Positions 8,087-17,049 of a stretch of 42,606 nt of DNA are shown one piece after another. A program made the translations under genes and the position numbers. The notes beneath the pieces are model-generated. The model saw only the letters and a program-made list of their open reading frames with translations. It was not told the DNA's origin and ran no database searches. This DNA is from an uncultured Eubacteriales bacterium (GTDB lineage: Bacteria; Bacillota; Clostridia; Oscillospirales; Acutalibacteraceae): positions 1-42,606 of the forward strand of contig ONDC01000041.1 of assembly GCA_900316495.1 (NCBI GenBank), read 5' to 3'. Position 1 is the stretch's first letter; each line of letters opens with the position of its first letter.

Positions 8087-9664
8087 ATGCGCAATGAAAG
8101 AACCTACAAGGGAAAGGGCGTCAAAGCGGAGCTGAGCGCGTTCGGCGCGAGCCTGTGGAAGAAGTATCTGAAATTCTACCGCCGCAACCGCATTCGCGGT
8201 ATCGGCACGGTGGGACTCTGTCTGATCATGCCGATCAGCATGGTGCTTGCCTTCAAGCGCTCCCGCATCAATTACATCGAGGTCGTTTCCTCTTGGTTCA
8301 AGAGCAAAGAGAGCGCCGTTGACGTCGCCGACGTCTCTTCGGAGGAGCCGGAGAGCGGCTTCAATATCATCGTAAAATTCACCTACGGCACCATCTGCTC
8401 CGAGCCGAATTTCAAGAAAAAGGTGCAGAATACCGTCACCAAGGGACAGAAATTCGAGGTGCTGGAGACAAGCGGCAACTTCTACCGCATCGAATACCTG
8501 CAGAACCGCTTCGGTTGGATCGACAAGTATTACGTGGAGAAGGAAGGACAGGAGGAGCCTAAAGTGGAAGATCCGCACAATCCGGTGGAAATCAAGGGCG
8601 ATACTGCCACGGCTCTTAAAAAAATCTGTCAGGATTACAGCGCCATGGGCGTGGGCGTGGCTGTCATCAAGGACGGCAAGGTGTCCTACACCTACTGCTA
8701 CGGCTACGCGAACAAGGCGCAGCGCAAGAAGATCAATGTCGACACCAAATTCCGTCCTGCCTCGCTCTCCAAGATTATTTCCACCCTTTCCACCATGACT
8801 CTCGTGGACGCGGGTCGGATCGACCTTGACCGCAACGTGGAGGATTATTTCGGTTTCCGCTTCCGCAATCCCCTGTTCCCGGAGGTGGAGATCACCCCGC
8901 GCATGCTGCTCAACCACTCGTCCTCGCTCGCCGACGAATACATCATCTACACGGGCAGCAACGCCGGTACAAGGCTGAAGGACTTAGTCGTCGATCTCAA
9001 AAGCTACAACAACCAGAAGCCGGGCAAGGAATTCTCCTACAGCAATTCCGGCTTCGGCATTGTCGGTTCGCTCGATGAAAAGGTGACCAATATGCATTAC
9101 ATCTACTTTACGGATTCCGTGCTGTTCGACCGGCTCGGGCTTGACGCGGCGTTCGGGGGACAGAGTCTCAACGACAAAAACAATGTCGCGGAGTGCTACA
9201 AGGTGGGAAAGATTTACCGTTCCCGCGGCGTGCTTGTCAAGGACAGACAGATCAGGGCGCCGGGCGACACCTACATATTGGCGCAGGGCAGTCTGTTGAT
9301 CAGTCCTAAGGATTACGCCAAGCTGGTCACCATTTTCATCAATGACGGAATGTACGGCAACATCCGGGTGCTGTCGAAGGAGGCGGTCAAGGAGGTCGAA
9401 AAGGAGTATATGAAGGATGACAAGTTCCGCTACTGCCTTGGCTTCAAGAAAAGCACCAACTACGTCCCCGGACACGATATGTATTATCACGGCGGCAACG
9501 CCTACGGCGTTTACGCCAGCGTCTGCTACGATGAGAAGCAAAAGAGCGGTTGTGTGGTAATGACCAGCGGCGCGTGGGGCACCTTTGACGACAACCATTT
9601 CTACAAGGTCTGCCAGAAGCTCACGCAGCAATGCTATGCCGACCTGATTGACAAAAATAGCTGA
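8087..9664 (+). CDS. Membrane-anchored SH3 plus serine beta-lactamase/penicillin-binding fold protein
   Basis: A 525-residue protein. A basic cytoplasmic segment of about 38 residues leads to one membrane span (GIGTVGLCLIMPISMVLAF, about 38-56). An SH3-like domain (about 93-150) precedes a class C beta-lactamase-type domain. All three catalytic elements are present: S226-x-x-K229 (SLSK), Y318-S-N320, and H468-G-G in place of the KTG triad. The active site should face outside the cell, acting on peptidoglycan stem peptides or D-amino-acid esters; true beta-lactam hydrolysis cannot be inferred. ATG 8087 is chosen because AAGGAAG lies 11 nt upstream. ATG 8066 is in frame but only about 11 nt from the predicted transcript start and has no ribosome site. 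Confidence 0.85.
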   Translation: MRNERTYKGKGVKAELSAFGASLWKKYLKFYRRNRIRGIGTVGLCLIMPISMVLAFKRSRINYIEVVSSWFKSKESAVDVADVSSEEPESGFNIIVKFTYGTICSEPNFKKKVQNTVTKGQKFEVLETSGNFYRIEYLQNRFGWIDKYYVEKEGQEEPKVEDPHNPVEIKGDTATALKKICQDYSAMGVGVAVIKDGKVSYTYCYGYANKAQRKKINVDTKFRPASLSKIISTLSTMTLVDAGRIDLDRNVEDYFGFRFRNPLFPEVEITPRMLLNHSSSLADEYIIYTGSNAGTRLKDLVVDLKSYNNQKPGKEFSYSNSGFGIVGSLDEKVTNMHYIYFTDSVLFDRLGLDAAFGGQSLNDKNNVAECYKVGKIYRSRGVLVKDRQIRAPGDTYILAQGSLLISPKDYAKLVTIFINDGMYGNIRVLSKEAVKEVEKEYMKDDKFRYCLGFKKSTNYVPGHDMYYHGGNAYGVYASVCYDEKQKSGCVVMTSGAWGTFDDNHFYKVCQKLTQQCYADLIDKNS

Positions 9665-9727
9665 TCTATCAGGGACAATGTTATCATCTTAAGAGAATTC
9701 TGAAAGAGGTACCTTGCGCCGGGGGCG

Positions 9728-9833
9728 CTCCCTCAGTCACCGTCAGCAAGCTGACTAAGACAGCTCCCTCAGAGAGGGAGCCGATCATAGCCTCCCTCTC
9801 TGAGGGAGGTGCCGCCTTTGGCGGCGGAGGGAG
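9728..9833. repeat. Palindromic MITE-like element
   Basis: A 106-bp element with three perfect hairpins. These are GTCAGC-AA-GCTGAC (9742-9755), a central 17-bp inverted repeat (CTCCCTCAGAGAGGGAG 9764-9780 and its exact complement 9792-9808, 11 nt apart), and GCCGCC-TTT-GGCGGC (9811-9825). The outer ends are inverted (CTCCCTC at 9728-9734, GAGGGAG at 9827-9833). It encodes nothing. Elements of this look are dispersed in Oscillospirales genomes in my recollection, but I cannot confirm copy number here. Confidence 0.7.
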
Positions 9834-10078
9834 TTCAAGACGCGCTTGCTTCTGAATTAAGTGTATGTTTCCGTGCGATAGGGCTTAAGATGACATTGCC
9901 ATCAGGGGAGCGCACATCATAACATCATCCGTTGTCGGTGAGAGAGCGGAGCTGCCTTTTGATGTGAATGAGCAGTCCTGCCGCGATAAGCAGCAGACTC
10001 GGCACAGTGACCATATGCTTCATGTAGGATACCCCGCTTTACAATCAGATAATAGAAGAATGCAAAATAACACAAATC

Positions 10079-10118
10079 GCAGAAGCCCGGAAACAGCTCC
10101 GCTGGCTTCTGCTTTTTT
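10079..10118 (+). terminator. Orphan terminator-like hairpin
   Basis: A 9-bp perfect stem (GCAGAAGCC / GGCTTCTGC) with a 16-nt loop and a six-T tail. No plus-strand gene directly precedes it, so it may be left from a lost gene. Confidence 0.7.
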
Positions 10119-10148
10119 GTGTGATGAGATGAAAATCGGTAATTAATC

Positions 10149-10350
10149 CGGCAACGTCAGAATTACTCGATCTCGGTCTTCCGGTAGGTGGGGGGAGTGT
10201 TGTCCTTTCTTTGACAATGTGAGGGATGTTTTCTTTTGATAAATTATTTCTTTGGCTACTGCGGAGATGAAGTAGTTTTCAAGAGTCTCGCCCTTGAGGG
10301 AGAATCCCGTGGTCTTGACGCTGTACTTCTTTGTGACTTCTTTGTCTTAA
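10149..10350 (-). pseudogene. Relic of a repeat-type surface protein
   Basis: On the minus strand an open stretch of about 65 codons has no start codon and begins just after an in-frame stop. It reads KEVTKKYSVKTTGFSLKG followed by ETLENYF and ISAVA. The pattern G-F-S-L-x-G-x-x-x-x-N-Y-x-x-x-A resembles YDG-type beta repeats of large surface proteins. A second frame just upstream (AVSLTANTILK) may be the shifted continuation. It is best read as the decayed end of an adhesin-like gene. Confidence 0.4.
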
Positions 10351-10636
10351 GAATTGTGTTTGCCGTGAGGCTCACCGCTCCTTTCGTTGATCGTGGCTAA
10401 AGGTTAAGAGTAGGGCGTTTATTTGCAAAGATTTGTTTGAATTATTTCCGGTGTGTAGCAACCGCGGATTGCGGGGAGTATCAGATTTTTTATTATATTT
10501 ACAAAATATTTAAACATTGTTAAGGCATAGTATCTATTTATTGAAATTTAAATGTTATAATTTAAACGGAAAAATCTGTTTTGGCTTTAGTTGGTAAAAA
10601 TATTGTACCATTTGCATAAGCATGGAGGGATTCAAA

Positions 10637-12376
10637 ATGTTGAAACGATCTGTCAAACCAAACAAAAAGCGCGGACAGCCTTTCCGTGATGCTTCAAAAG
10701 TTCCGCCGACAGCACGGCTGTTCATGCGGGCGTGCTGCGGCGCGCTGGCGGTACTGCTGGTGATCGGCGCGTTGACGATGCTGCGTGGGACTTCGGGCGG
10801 TCATGTACTGAAGGTATCGGCGGAGCAGTGGATTCAGGTTTCGATTAATAACGAACAAACCATCGATCAGGACACTACCGCTTCCATTATCACCTTACAC
10901 AGAGGCAGTACCCTTAACATTGCGCAGGGAACCGTCCTTACAATGGAGTCGAACAGCAACTCATCTTTGGTTGATTCAAGCATGTTAGACTTTAACATCC
11001 ATTCTACACTTAATCTCAACGGCAAGCTGACCGGATATTTCAAGAATATCAGTTTTCCGGATTCCGCGCGGTTCAATGTCAATCTGTATAATGGCGCCAT
11101 ATTTGACGCGAAGTATGATAACTTTACAAACGGACAGGATCATATCAGCTATTGGGGGTATAATGCCGCGACTGACGGCAACGGAACCATCGTTTCCGTG
11201 AAGGACGCAAACGGGAACGACGTGACGCCGGAAACCGAAGGTCGTTATGATACGCTGGCGTATACCTTTACCGCGCAGCCAAACAGCGACGCGTTCCAGA
11301 CTATCGTATGGACAAGGGAACCCGGCGTAAATATCATCGGCACGGGAAATTCGGTTCAGGTCACCTGCGCGGAAAACGCCAAATACCAGGTGTATGCGAA
11401 CTTCATTCATGACCATGTTTACGGCGATCCGGTCTGGGAATGGGATGAAGAGCATCATACCGCGACGGCAACCTTTACCTGTATCTATGACGATTGCCCG
11501 GACGATGACAACGGAGCGGTGCAAGGGGAAAACGTCGCTGTCTCCTCCTCTGTCACAGCTCCGACCTGTACGGCAGACGGATATACCACTTATACCGCGT
11601 CCGTGGTTTTTGACGGAACGACCTTCACCACGGAGGGGGACGATGTTCTCGTCCAGCCGGATGAAGGCTCGGCACTCGGCCACGACCTTCCCGACGAATG
11701 GACCCAGACACAGGCGCCTACCTGCGTCGAATTCGGCGAGGAATCCCGCGCTTGCCGGCGCGGGGGCTGCGACTACACGGAGACACGTCAGGTGCCAAAG
11801 CTCCCTCACACCCTGACCGGCATTCCAGCCCAACCCGCCACCTGCACCGAGCCGGGGCATATTGCCTACTGGAGCTGCACGGAATGCGGCAGGTATTTCA
11901 GCGACGCGGACGGCAATAATGAAATTCAGTTGTCTGATACCGTGGTTCCGAGGATTCCTCACAGCCTGACCCGTCACGAGGCTCACACCGCCACCTGTAC
12001 GGAAAATGGCAATATTGAATACTGGACATGCACCATGTGCGGCAAACATTTCAGCGACGAAAACGGCACAAATGAGATTTCTTTGGCGCAAACCGTTATT
12101 ACCGCCGGTCACAGACCGACGCAGCACGAAGCCAAATCCGCCACCTGCACGGAAGCCGGCAATATCGAATACTGGACGTGCAGGACGTGCGGAAAGTATT
12201 TCAGCGACGAGGATTGCACGAATGAGATTCAGCAGTCCGCCACCGTGCTTGCCGCGCTCGGACATCATATGATTCATCACGAAGCCCATGAAGCATCCTG
12301 CACGGAGAACGGCAATACAGGGGCAACACCACGACTTCGCTTGCGCAGACAGTGGTTCCCGCTTCTCACAATCTGA
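10637..12376 (+). pseudogene. Cell-wall-anchored repeat protein, 5' fragment
   Basis: The first part of a large surface protein. After a basic start (MLKRSVKPNKKRGQPFRD) a hydrophobic export segment lies near residues 28-48 (ACCGALAVLLVIGALTML). An N-terminal domain then leads to repeats of about 46-50 residues with the core T-C-T-E-x-G-N-I-E-Y-W-T-C-x-x-C-G-K-Y-F-S-D. Three complete units are followed by a fourth cut off at about 12320, where the frame changes; the reading then runs to an out-of-frame stop at 12376. ATG 10637 has GGAGGG 7 nt upstream and is preferred over ATG 10622. The remainder of the protein continues in other frames downstream. Confidence 0.75.
12125..12320 (+). repeat. 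196-bp near-identical direct repeat, copy 1
   Basis: It matches 12532-12727 at an offset of 407 bp with two single-base differences. The offset is not a multiple of three, which matches the frame difference between the two copies. Both copies stop matching at the same base. Confidence 0.9.
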
Positions 12377-12727
12377 CCCGTCACGAGGCTCACGCCGCCA
12401 CCTGTACCGAGGACGGCAATATTGAATATTGGACCTGCGACAGGTGCGGCGGGTATTTCAGCGACGCAGGCGGCAACACCTCCGTCACACCGGAGCAGAC
12501 AGTGATTCCCGCCGGTCACAGCCTGACTCATCACGCAGCCAAATCCGCCACCTGCACGGAAGCCGGCAATATCGAATACTGGACGTGCAGGACGTGCGGA
12601 AAGTATTTCAGCGACGAGGATTGCACGGATGAGATTCAGCAGTCCGCCACCGTGCTTGCCGCGCTCGGACATCATATGATTCATCACGAAGCCCATGAAG
12701 CATCCTGCACGGAGAACGGCAATACAG
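12321..12727 (+). pseudogene. Cell-wall-anchored repeat protein, middle fragment in shifted frame
   Basis: Homologous continuation in another frame. It starts within a repeat unit (GNTTTSLAQTVVPASHNLT) and holds two complete units plus a third truncated at 12727 after the same bases (GGCAATACAG) as the break at 12320. The first possible start in this frame is ATG 12352, which has no ribosome site. After 12727 this frame runs as nonsense to 12873. The final 196 bp almost duplicate 12125-12320. Confidence 0.7.
12532..12727 (+). repeat. 196-bp near-identical direct repeat, copy 2
   Basis: Second copy of 12125-12320. It is followed by CAGCTCTCCGAC, whereas copy 1 is followed by GGGCAACACCAC. Confidence 0.9.
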
Positions 12728-13861
12728 CAGCTCTCCGACACGGTGGTTCCTGCGGCGCACAGGCTTACCCGGACAGAGTACGCGGAGGAAACCTGCACCG
12801 AGGATGGTCATACGGAATACTGGACCTGCTCGGTGTGCGGCAGGATTTTCACCGACGAAAGCGCGTCCATTGAAATCGATTTGTCGCAGACGGTGATTCC
12901 CGCCGGTCACAGGCTGATTCATCACGAATCCAGAGAAGCCAACTGCACGGAGCCGGGCAACATCGAGTACTGGAGCTGTGAGAGGTGCGGCAAGCTCTTC
13001 GGCGACGAGAACGGCGCTAACGAAATCAGCGCGGACAGCGTGACAGTCGGTACCGCCTCCGGTCACAGCCTGACCCGTCACGAAGCCCATGCCCCCACCT
13101 GTACGGAGGATGGCAACATAGAATACTGGAGCTGCAACAGGTGCGCCAAATATTTCGCGGACGGAAACGGCAATACTGAAACCGACGAGGAGAATGTTAC
13201 CGTCAACGCGCTCGGTCACGACTGGGGCGAATGGCAGATCACCAAAGAGCCTACCGAAACGGAGGAGGGCGAAAAAGAACGTGTCTGCCGGCGCGAGGGC
13301 TGCGACGCAAAGGTCGTCGTAGCAATTCCGGCGAACAATCAAGATCCCGGCGAATCGCAGGTCAGTTATTATTTCACCGACGACAGCCAGTTTACATGGA
13401 CAAAGGGCGGCGAGTCCGGCATGCTTGTGATCGTCAAGAATACCGTTGCCGGGGATGACGGCGATACGTTCGAGAAGATGAGCAGGGTACTTGTTGACGG
13501 CAGGGAGCTGGACAGCGGGAATTACACCGCCATAGAAGGGAGCATTCGGTTGACGCTCAAGCCGGCGTATCTCCAGTCCATTGATACGGGGGAGCATACG
13601 CTGAAGGTCGAGCTGGCTGACGGTAGTGTGGAGCACCTCTTCACCGTCCGCGCGTCGGGCAGCAGCGACACCGATACAGACACCGACAAAGATTCCGACA
13701 AAGACACTGGCAAGAAGCCGGATCCCGAAAGCCCTGTCACAGGTGAAAATGATCTCTCTGTCAGGTGCAGTTTGGCGTTGCTACTGCTTTCACTTTCCGG
13801 CGCAGTCTGGGCAGCAACGCGTGAGAGAAGGAGAACGTCGCGTGCGGAGTCCCGCGGATAG
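12728..13861 (+). pseudogene. Cell-wall-anchored repeat protein, 3' fragment with sorting signal
   Basis: Coding resumes in the original frame with QLSDTVVPAAHRLT. Three more CxxC repeat units follow, then a GHDWGEWQITKEPT spacer repeat. Next comes a beta-sandwich-like domain of about 95 residues (YYFTDDSQFTWTKGGESG through VLVDGRELDSGNYTA to GEHTLKVELADGS), common before wall anchors in Clostridia. A Ser/Asp/Thr/Lys stretch leads to SPVTGE, a hydrophobic segment (SLALLLLSLSGAVWAA) and a basic tail: a sortase signal of the SPxTG kind. With both upstream breaks the full protein cannot be made unless the breaks are assembly errors or reversible. Confidence 0.8.
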
Positions 13862-13894
13862 CTGAATCTGTCAGTTGTCAATGCATCCATTATC

Positions 13895-13941
13895 AGCCCC
13901 TGCGGTTTGGCTACAATAGTCTGATCCGCAGGGGCTTTTTT
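13895..13941 (+). terminator. Terminator of the surface-protein gene
   Basis: An 11-bp perfect GC-rich stem (AGCCCCTGCGG / CCGCAGGGGCT) followed by six T, 34 nt after the final stop codon. Confidence 0.93.
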
Positions 13942-14108
13942 CCGTTTTATTAAACAACCCTCCGGCGGAAGGCGGCTCAGCCGGTCAGCGCACCCGCATG
14001 TACCCGGAAAATCAGCCTGGTTAAGGCACTTCCGGCGGATTTTATGACTGCCAATTTTGAACAATTTATGAAAAAGATGAAAAATACTCAAATTTTACAG
14101 GCTGTCAC

Positions 14109-14137
14109 TTGCAAAATCGTGACAAATCATGTATAGT
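14109..14137 (+). promoter_or_regulatory. Promoter of pgi
   Basis: TTGCAA (14109-14114), 17 nt, TATAGT (14132-14137), ending 33 nt before the pgi start codon. Confidence 0.75.
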
Positions 14138-14170
14138 ATTGGTGTATCTAATTTTAGGAGGCTATTTTAT

Positions 14171-15508
14171 ATGGCTGTATCAATAAATTGTAAACATATT
14201 GCCGGTTTTGTATCGGCAGAGGAACTATCGGCAATCGCACCTCAGATCGCCGCGTCGCATAAAACGCTTCACGACAAGTCCGGTCTCGGCAACGATAAGC
14301 TCGGCTGGCTGACCCTTCCCACCGATTACGACAAGGACGAATTCGCCCGCATCAAGGCTGCCGCTGAGAAAATCAAGAAGAACAGCGACGTCTTTATCGT
14401 CATCGGTATCGGCGGTTCCTACCTTGGCGCAAGAGCCGCTATCGAATTTCTCAGGTCTCCCAACTACAATCTGACCTGCAAGGACACCCCGCAGATTCTC
14501 TTTGCCGGCAACTCCATCAGTTCCTTCTCCCTCAACGAGGTCATCGAGCTCTGCAGGGACAAGGACGTCTCTATCAACATGATCTCCAAATCCGGCACCA
14601 CCACAGAGCCGGCGATCGCCTTCCGCGTGCTGCGTGGCATTTTGGAGGAAAAATACGGCAAGGAGGGCGCAAAGGAGAGAATCTTCTGCACCACTGACCA
14701 GAAAAAGGGCACTCTCAAAAAGCTCGCCACTGAGGAGGGCTACGAGACCTTTGTCGTGCCGGACGATGTGGGCGGCCGCTTCTCCGTTCTGACCGCTGTG
14801 GGACTGCTTCCCATCGCCGTTGCGGGCTGCGATATTGACAAGCTCATGGAGGGCGCCAAGGACGCGCAGGATTCCCTCTGTTCCACTGATCTTGAAGAAA
14901 ATCCCGCCTACAAGTACGCCGCGGTGAGAAATCTCCTTTATCGCAAGGGCTACACGACCGAGCTTCTGGTCAGCTACGAGCCGTACTTCCAGATGATGAA
15001 CGAGTGGTGGAAGCAGCTTTACGGCGAGAGCGAAGGCAAGGACAACAAGGGTCTGCTGCCTGATTCCGTTATCTTCTCCACCGACCTTCACTCCCTTGGA
15101 CAGTACATTCAGGAGGGCAGACGCAACCTCTTTGAGACCGTCATGCAGATTGAGAAGGCAAAGAACGAAATCGTTCTCAGCGCGGAAGAGAGCGACGGCG
15201 ACGGACTCAACTTCCTCGCCGGCAAGACCATGGATTATATCAATAAGAAGGCGTTCCAGGGCACCGTGCTCGCGCACAACGATGGCGGCGTTCCCAACGT
15301 CATTCTCACCATTCCCGAAGCCAACGAATTCGAGCTTGGCTGGCTCATCTACTTCTTCGAGAAGGCGTGCGCCGTCTCCGGCTACACCCTCGGCGTCAAT
15401 CCCTTCAACCAGCCCGGCGTGGAGGCGTACAAGAAGAATATGTTTGCCCTTCTTGGCAAACCCGGTTACGAGGCGGAGAAGGAAGCCCTCGAGGCAAGAC
15501 TCGGCTGA
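14171..15508 (+). CDS. pgi: Glucose-6-phosphate isomerase
   Basis: Interconverts glucose-6-phosphate and fructose-6-phosphate in glycolysis. At 445 residues it fits the short Firmicutes form. Visible signatures are [15 protein letters not shown] (sugar-phosphate binding), [14 protein letters not shown] (the SIS-domain phosphate loop), [12 protein letters not shown], and [11 protein letters not shown] in the C-terminal half. ATG 14171 is chosen because AGGAGG sits 8 nt upstream; the earlier in-frame ATG at 14129 lies within the promoter. No terminator is obvious in the 188 nt before the next gene, so readthrough is possible. With pfkA and the glg operon it connects glycolysis to glycogen storage. 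Confidence 0.97.
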   Translation: MAVSINCKHIAGFVSAEELSAIAPQIAASHKTLHDKSGLGNDKLGWLTLPTDYDKDEFARIKAAAEKIKKNSDVFIVIGIGGSYLGARAAIEFLRSPNYNLTCKDTPQILFAGNSISSFSLNEVIELCRDKDVSINMISKSGTTTEPAIAFRVLRGILEEKYGKEGAKERIFCTTDQKKGTLKKLATEEGYETFVVPDDVGGRFSVLTAVGLLPIAVAGCDIDKLMEGAKDAQDSLCSTDLEENPAYKYAAVRNLLYRKGYTTELLVSYEPYFQMMNEWWKQLYGESEGKDNKGLLPDSVIFSTDLHSLGQYIQEGRRNLFETVMQIEKAKNEIVLSAEESDGDGLNFLAGKTMDYINKKAFQGTVLAHNDGGVPNVILTIPEANEFELGWLIYFFEKACAVSGYTLGVNPFNQPGVEAYKKNMFALLGKPGYEAEKEALEARLG

Positions 15509-15696
15509 GTCAGTTTTGTTAGCGGTTAGCCGATAGCGGTTAATTGATAACGTGTTAACTTTTCTACGCATTCAATATACTTCAATATATCATAGATCAG
15601 GTGAAGTCAGATGTGGCTGTTGAATACGCTTCAAGCATAAGGGCTTCTTCAGCTCCACACTTCAGACTTCACACAAATAACAGGAGGTCATTTAAA

Positions 15697-16113
15697 ATGA
15701 TAACACTTCTCACAGGTAAAAAAGGTTCCGGCAAGACAAAGAAGCTCATCGACCTGACACACGAGGCTGTGCTCAATTCTAAGGGCAACGTCGTGTGCAT
15801 TGAAAAGGGTGACACGTTGACGTTCGACGTCGACCACAATGCCCGCCTTGTCAACATCGAGGGGTACGGCATTTCCGGTTATGAGGGTCTGTACGGCTTC
15901 ATCAGCGGACTTTGCGCCGGCAACTACGATATTACCGATATTCTTGTCGATTCCACTCTCAAGATCGGCAGCTCCGATCTCTCCCGTCTTACCCCCTTCC
16001 TCGCAAGGATCAGGATGCTCACAGATACCGCCAAGGTTCACATCACCTTCTCGGTTTCCGCCGATTCCACCGATCTGCCGGAGGAGGTCTTCAAGCTGGC
16101 TGAAATCAAGTGA
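15697..16113 (+). CDS. Small P-loop NTP-binding protein of unknown role
   Basis: A 138-residue protein opening MITLLTG followed by the Walker A loop G7-K-K-G-S-G-K13-T14. A likely Walker B strand is ITDILVDSTL (about residues 81-90), and a later strand with following Ser is KVHITFSVSAD. The size matches a minimal RecA/AAA-like or PilT-named fragment family found in Clostridia, but no sensor or arginine-finger motif stands out. AGGAGG is 8 nt before ATG 15697; the in-frame GTG at 15601 has no site and is rejected. It lies between pgi and the yceD-rpmF promoter. The substrate and partner are unknown. Confidence 0.75.
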   Translation: MITLLTGKKGSGKTKKLIDLTHEAVLNSKGNVVCIEKGDTLTFDVDHNARLVNIEGYGISGYEGLYGFISGLCAGNYDITDILVDSTLKIGSSDLSRLTPFLARIRMLTDTAKVHITFSVSADSTDLPEEVFKLAEIK

Positions 16114-16146
16114 GAAAAGATAGATATTATTAAATTAAAAAAACTA

Positions 16147-16175
16147 TTGACAAAGCCGACTTGATTCTTTATAAT
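16147..16175 (+). promoter_or_regulatory. Consensus promoter of yceD-rpmF
   Basis: TTGACA (16147-16152), exactly 17 nt, TATAAT (16170-16175). Both hexamers are perfect, as expected for strong ribosomal-protein expression. Confidence 0.92.
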
Positions 16176-16217
16176 ATATTATCGAGTGTATAAATATACG
16201 AGGTGTATTGCTTTATT

Positions 16218-16715
16218 ATGCCGCTTGAATTGAATGATATTTTTGTCACTCCCGACAGCAGTCTCGCGGTTGACGAGTGCTTTGCGTATGACGATCTCTC
16301 CGCCGATGGCGAGCAGCTGACGGTTTCCCCCGTCAGAGTCACGGGGGAGGTCAGGAATACCGGCGGTCTGGTGGAGCTTCGCTATACCGCGGAGTTCAGC
16401 TATTCCAAGCCGTGCGACAGGTGCCTTGCCATTGCCGGGAAGTCGGTGAAGCAGGACTTTGTCCACACGCTTGCGCTTTCCGCCGAGAACGAGGACAATG
16501 ACGACATCATCATCGTTGCGGGATACACTCTCGATCTTTTCAGTCTGGTACGGGACGATATACTTCTTGAAATGCCGATCAAGCACCTTTGCAGCGAGGA
16601 TTGTCGCGGGCTTTGCCCGGTATGCGGTCAGAACCTCAACGAGGGCAGCTGCGGCTGCAAAAGAGAAGCGGTCGATCCCCGTATGGCGGTTCTGGATCAA
16701 CTGTTGACGGACTGA
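16218..16715 (+). CDS. YceD/DUF177 family protein
   Basis: A 165-residue member of the YceD (DUF177) family, nearly always found just before rpmF and linked to 23S rRNA/ribosome assembly. The family marks are all here: a CxxC (CDRC) near residue 64, and the C-terminal block C-x-x-D-C-R-G-L-C-P-x-C-G-x-N-L-N with a final C-x-C. ATG 16218 is favoured, with GAGGTG 12 nt upstream; GTG 16203 is inside that site. rpmF follows after 30 nt with its own AAGGAGG site, so the two form an operon. Confidence 0.92.
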   Translation: MPLELNDIFVTPDSSLAVDECFAYDDLSADGEQLTVSPVRVTGEVRNTGGLVELRYTAEFSYSKPCDRCLAIAGKSVKQDFVHTLALSAENEDNDDIIIVAGYTLDLFSLVRDDILLEMPIKHLCSEDCRGLCPVCGQNLNEGSCGCKREAVDPRMAVLDQLLTD

Positions 16716-16745
16716 GGCTTATTCTAATCAAGGAGGTGCTGAAGA

Positions 16746-16934
16746 ATGGCGGTACCCAAGAGAAAAACTTCCAAGGCAAGAAGAAACAGCAGACGCTCCA
16801 GCGTTTGGAAGCTTGACGCTCCCACACTGATGAAGTGTCCCAACTGCGGCGAGTACAAGAGACCTCACCGCATTTGCAGTTACTGCGGCTATTACAAGGG
16901 TCGTGAAGTGATAAAAATGGGCGAAGACAAATAA
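16746..16934 (+). CDS. rpmF: Ribosomal protein L32
   Basis: A 62-residue large-subunit protein. The start [13 protein letters not shown] is the classic L32 N-terminus. The zinc ribbon is intact: C-P-N-C near residue 30 and C-S-Y-C near 45. This is therefore the zinc-binding (C+) paralog and not a zinc-independent substitute. It is preceded by AAGGAGG and followed by a terminator. Confidence 0.98.
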   Translation: MAVPKRKTSKARRNSRRSSVWKLDAPTLMKCPNCGEYKRPHRICSYCGYYKGREVIKMGEDK

Positions 16935-16960
16935 TTTCTTCTGACTTTGCAATCGAAAGA

Positions 16961-17018
16961 AGCGGCTGAGAGCTCAACGTCGGTGTATCCGTTTGTTGTT
17001 GAATACAGCCGCTTTTTT
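16961..17018 (+). terminator. Terminator of yceD-rpmF
   Basis: AGCGGCTG / CAGCCGCT pair across a long loop and lead into a run of six T, 26 nt after the rpmF stop. Confidence 0.8.
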
Positions 17019-17049
17019 GTTTCGATCTGAACGGAGGGAGTGACGAATT

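Larger units (their letters stand above)
9665..10636. other. Long accessory intergenic region
   Basis: About 970 nt without a supported intact gene. It contains a palindromic MITE-like repeat (9728-9833), a terminator-like hairpin (10079-10118) and a decayed minus-strand coding relic (10149-10350). Between them a minus-strand reading of about 33 codons (about 10016-9918) is hydrophobic then basic and could be another remnant. The last 150 nt are AT-rich and include a TATAAT at about 10555-10560, a possible -10 box for the surface-protein gene without a convincing -35. Confidence 0.6.

Noticed and set aside
9964-10146. Plus-strand open frame of 60 codons
   Set aside because: It contains a terminator-like hairpin, has no ribosome site, and its composition is not protein-like.
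12006-12272. Alternative-frame reading in the surface-protein repeats
   Set aside because: It is the shifted translation of the same repeat DNA; the CxxC repeat frame is clearly the coding one.
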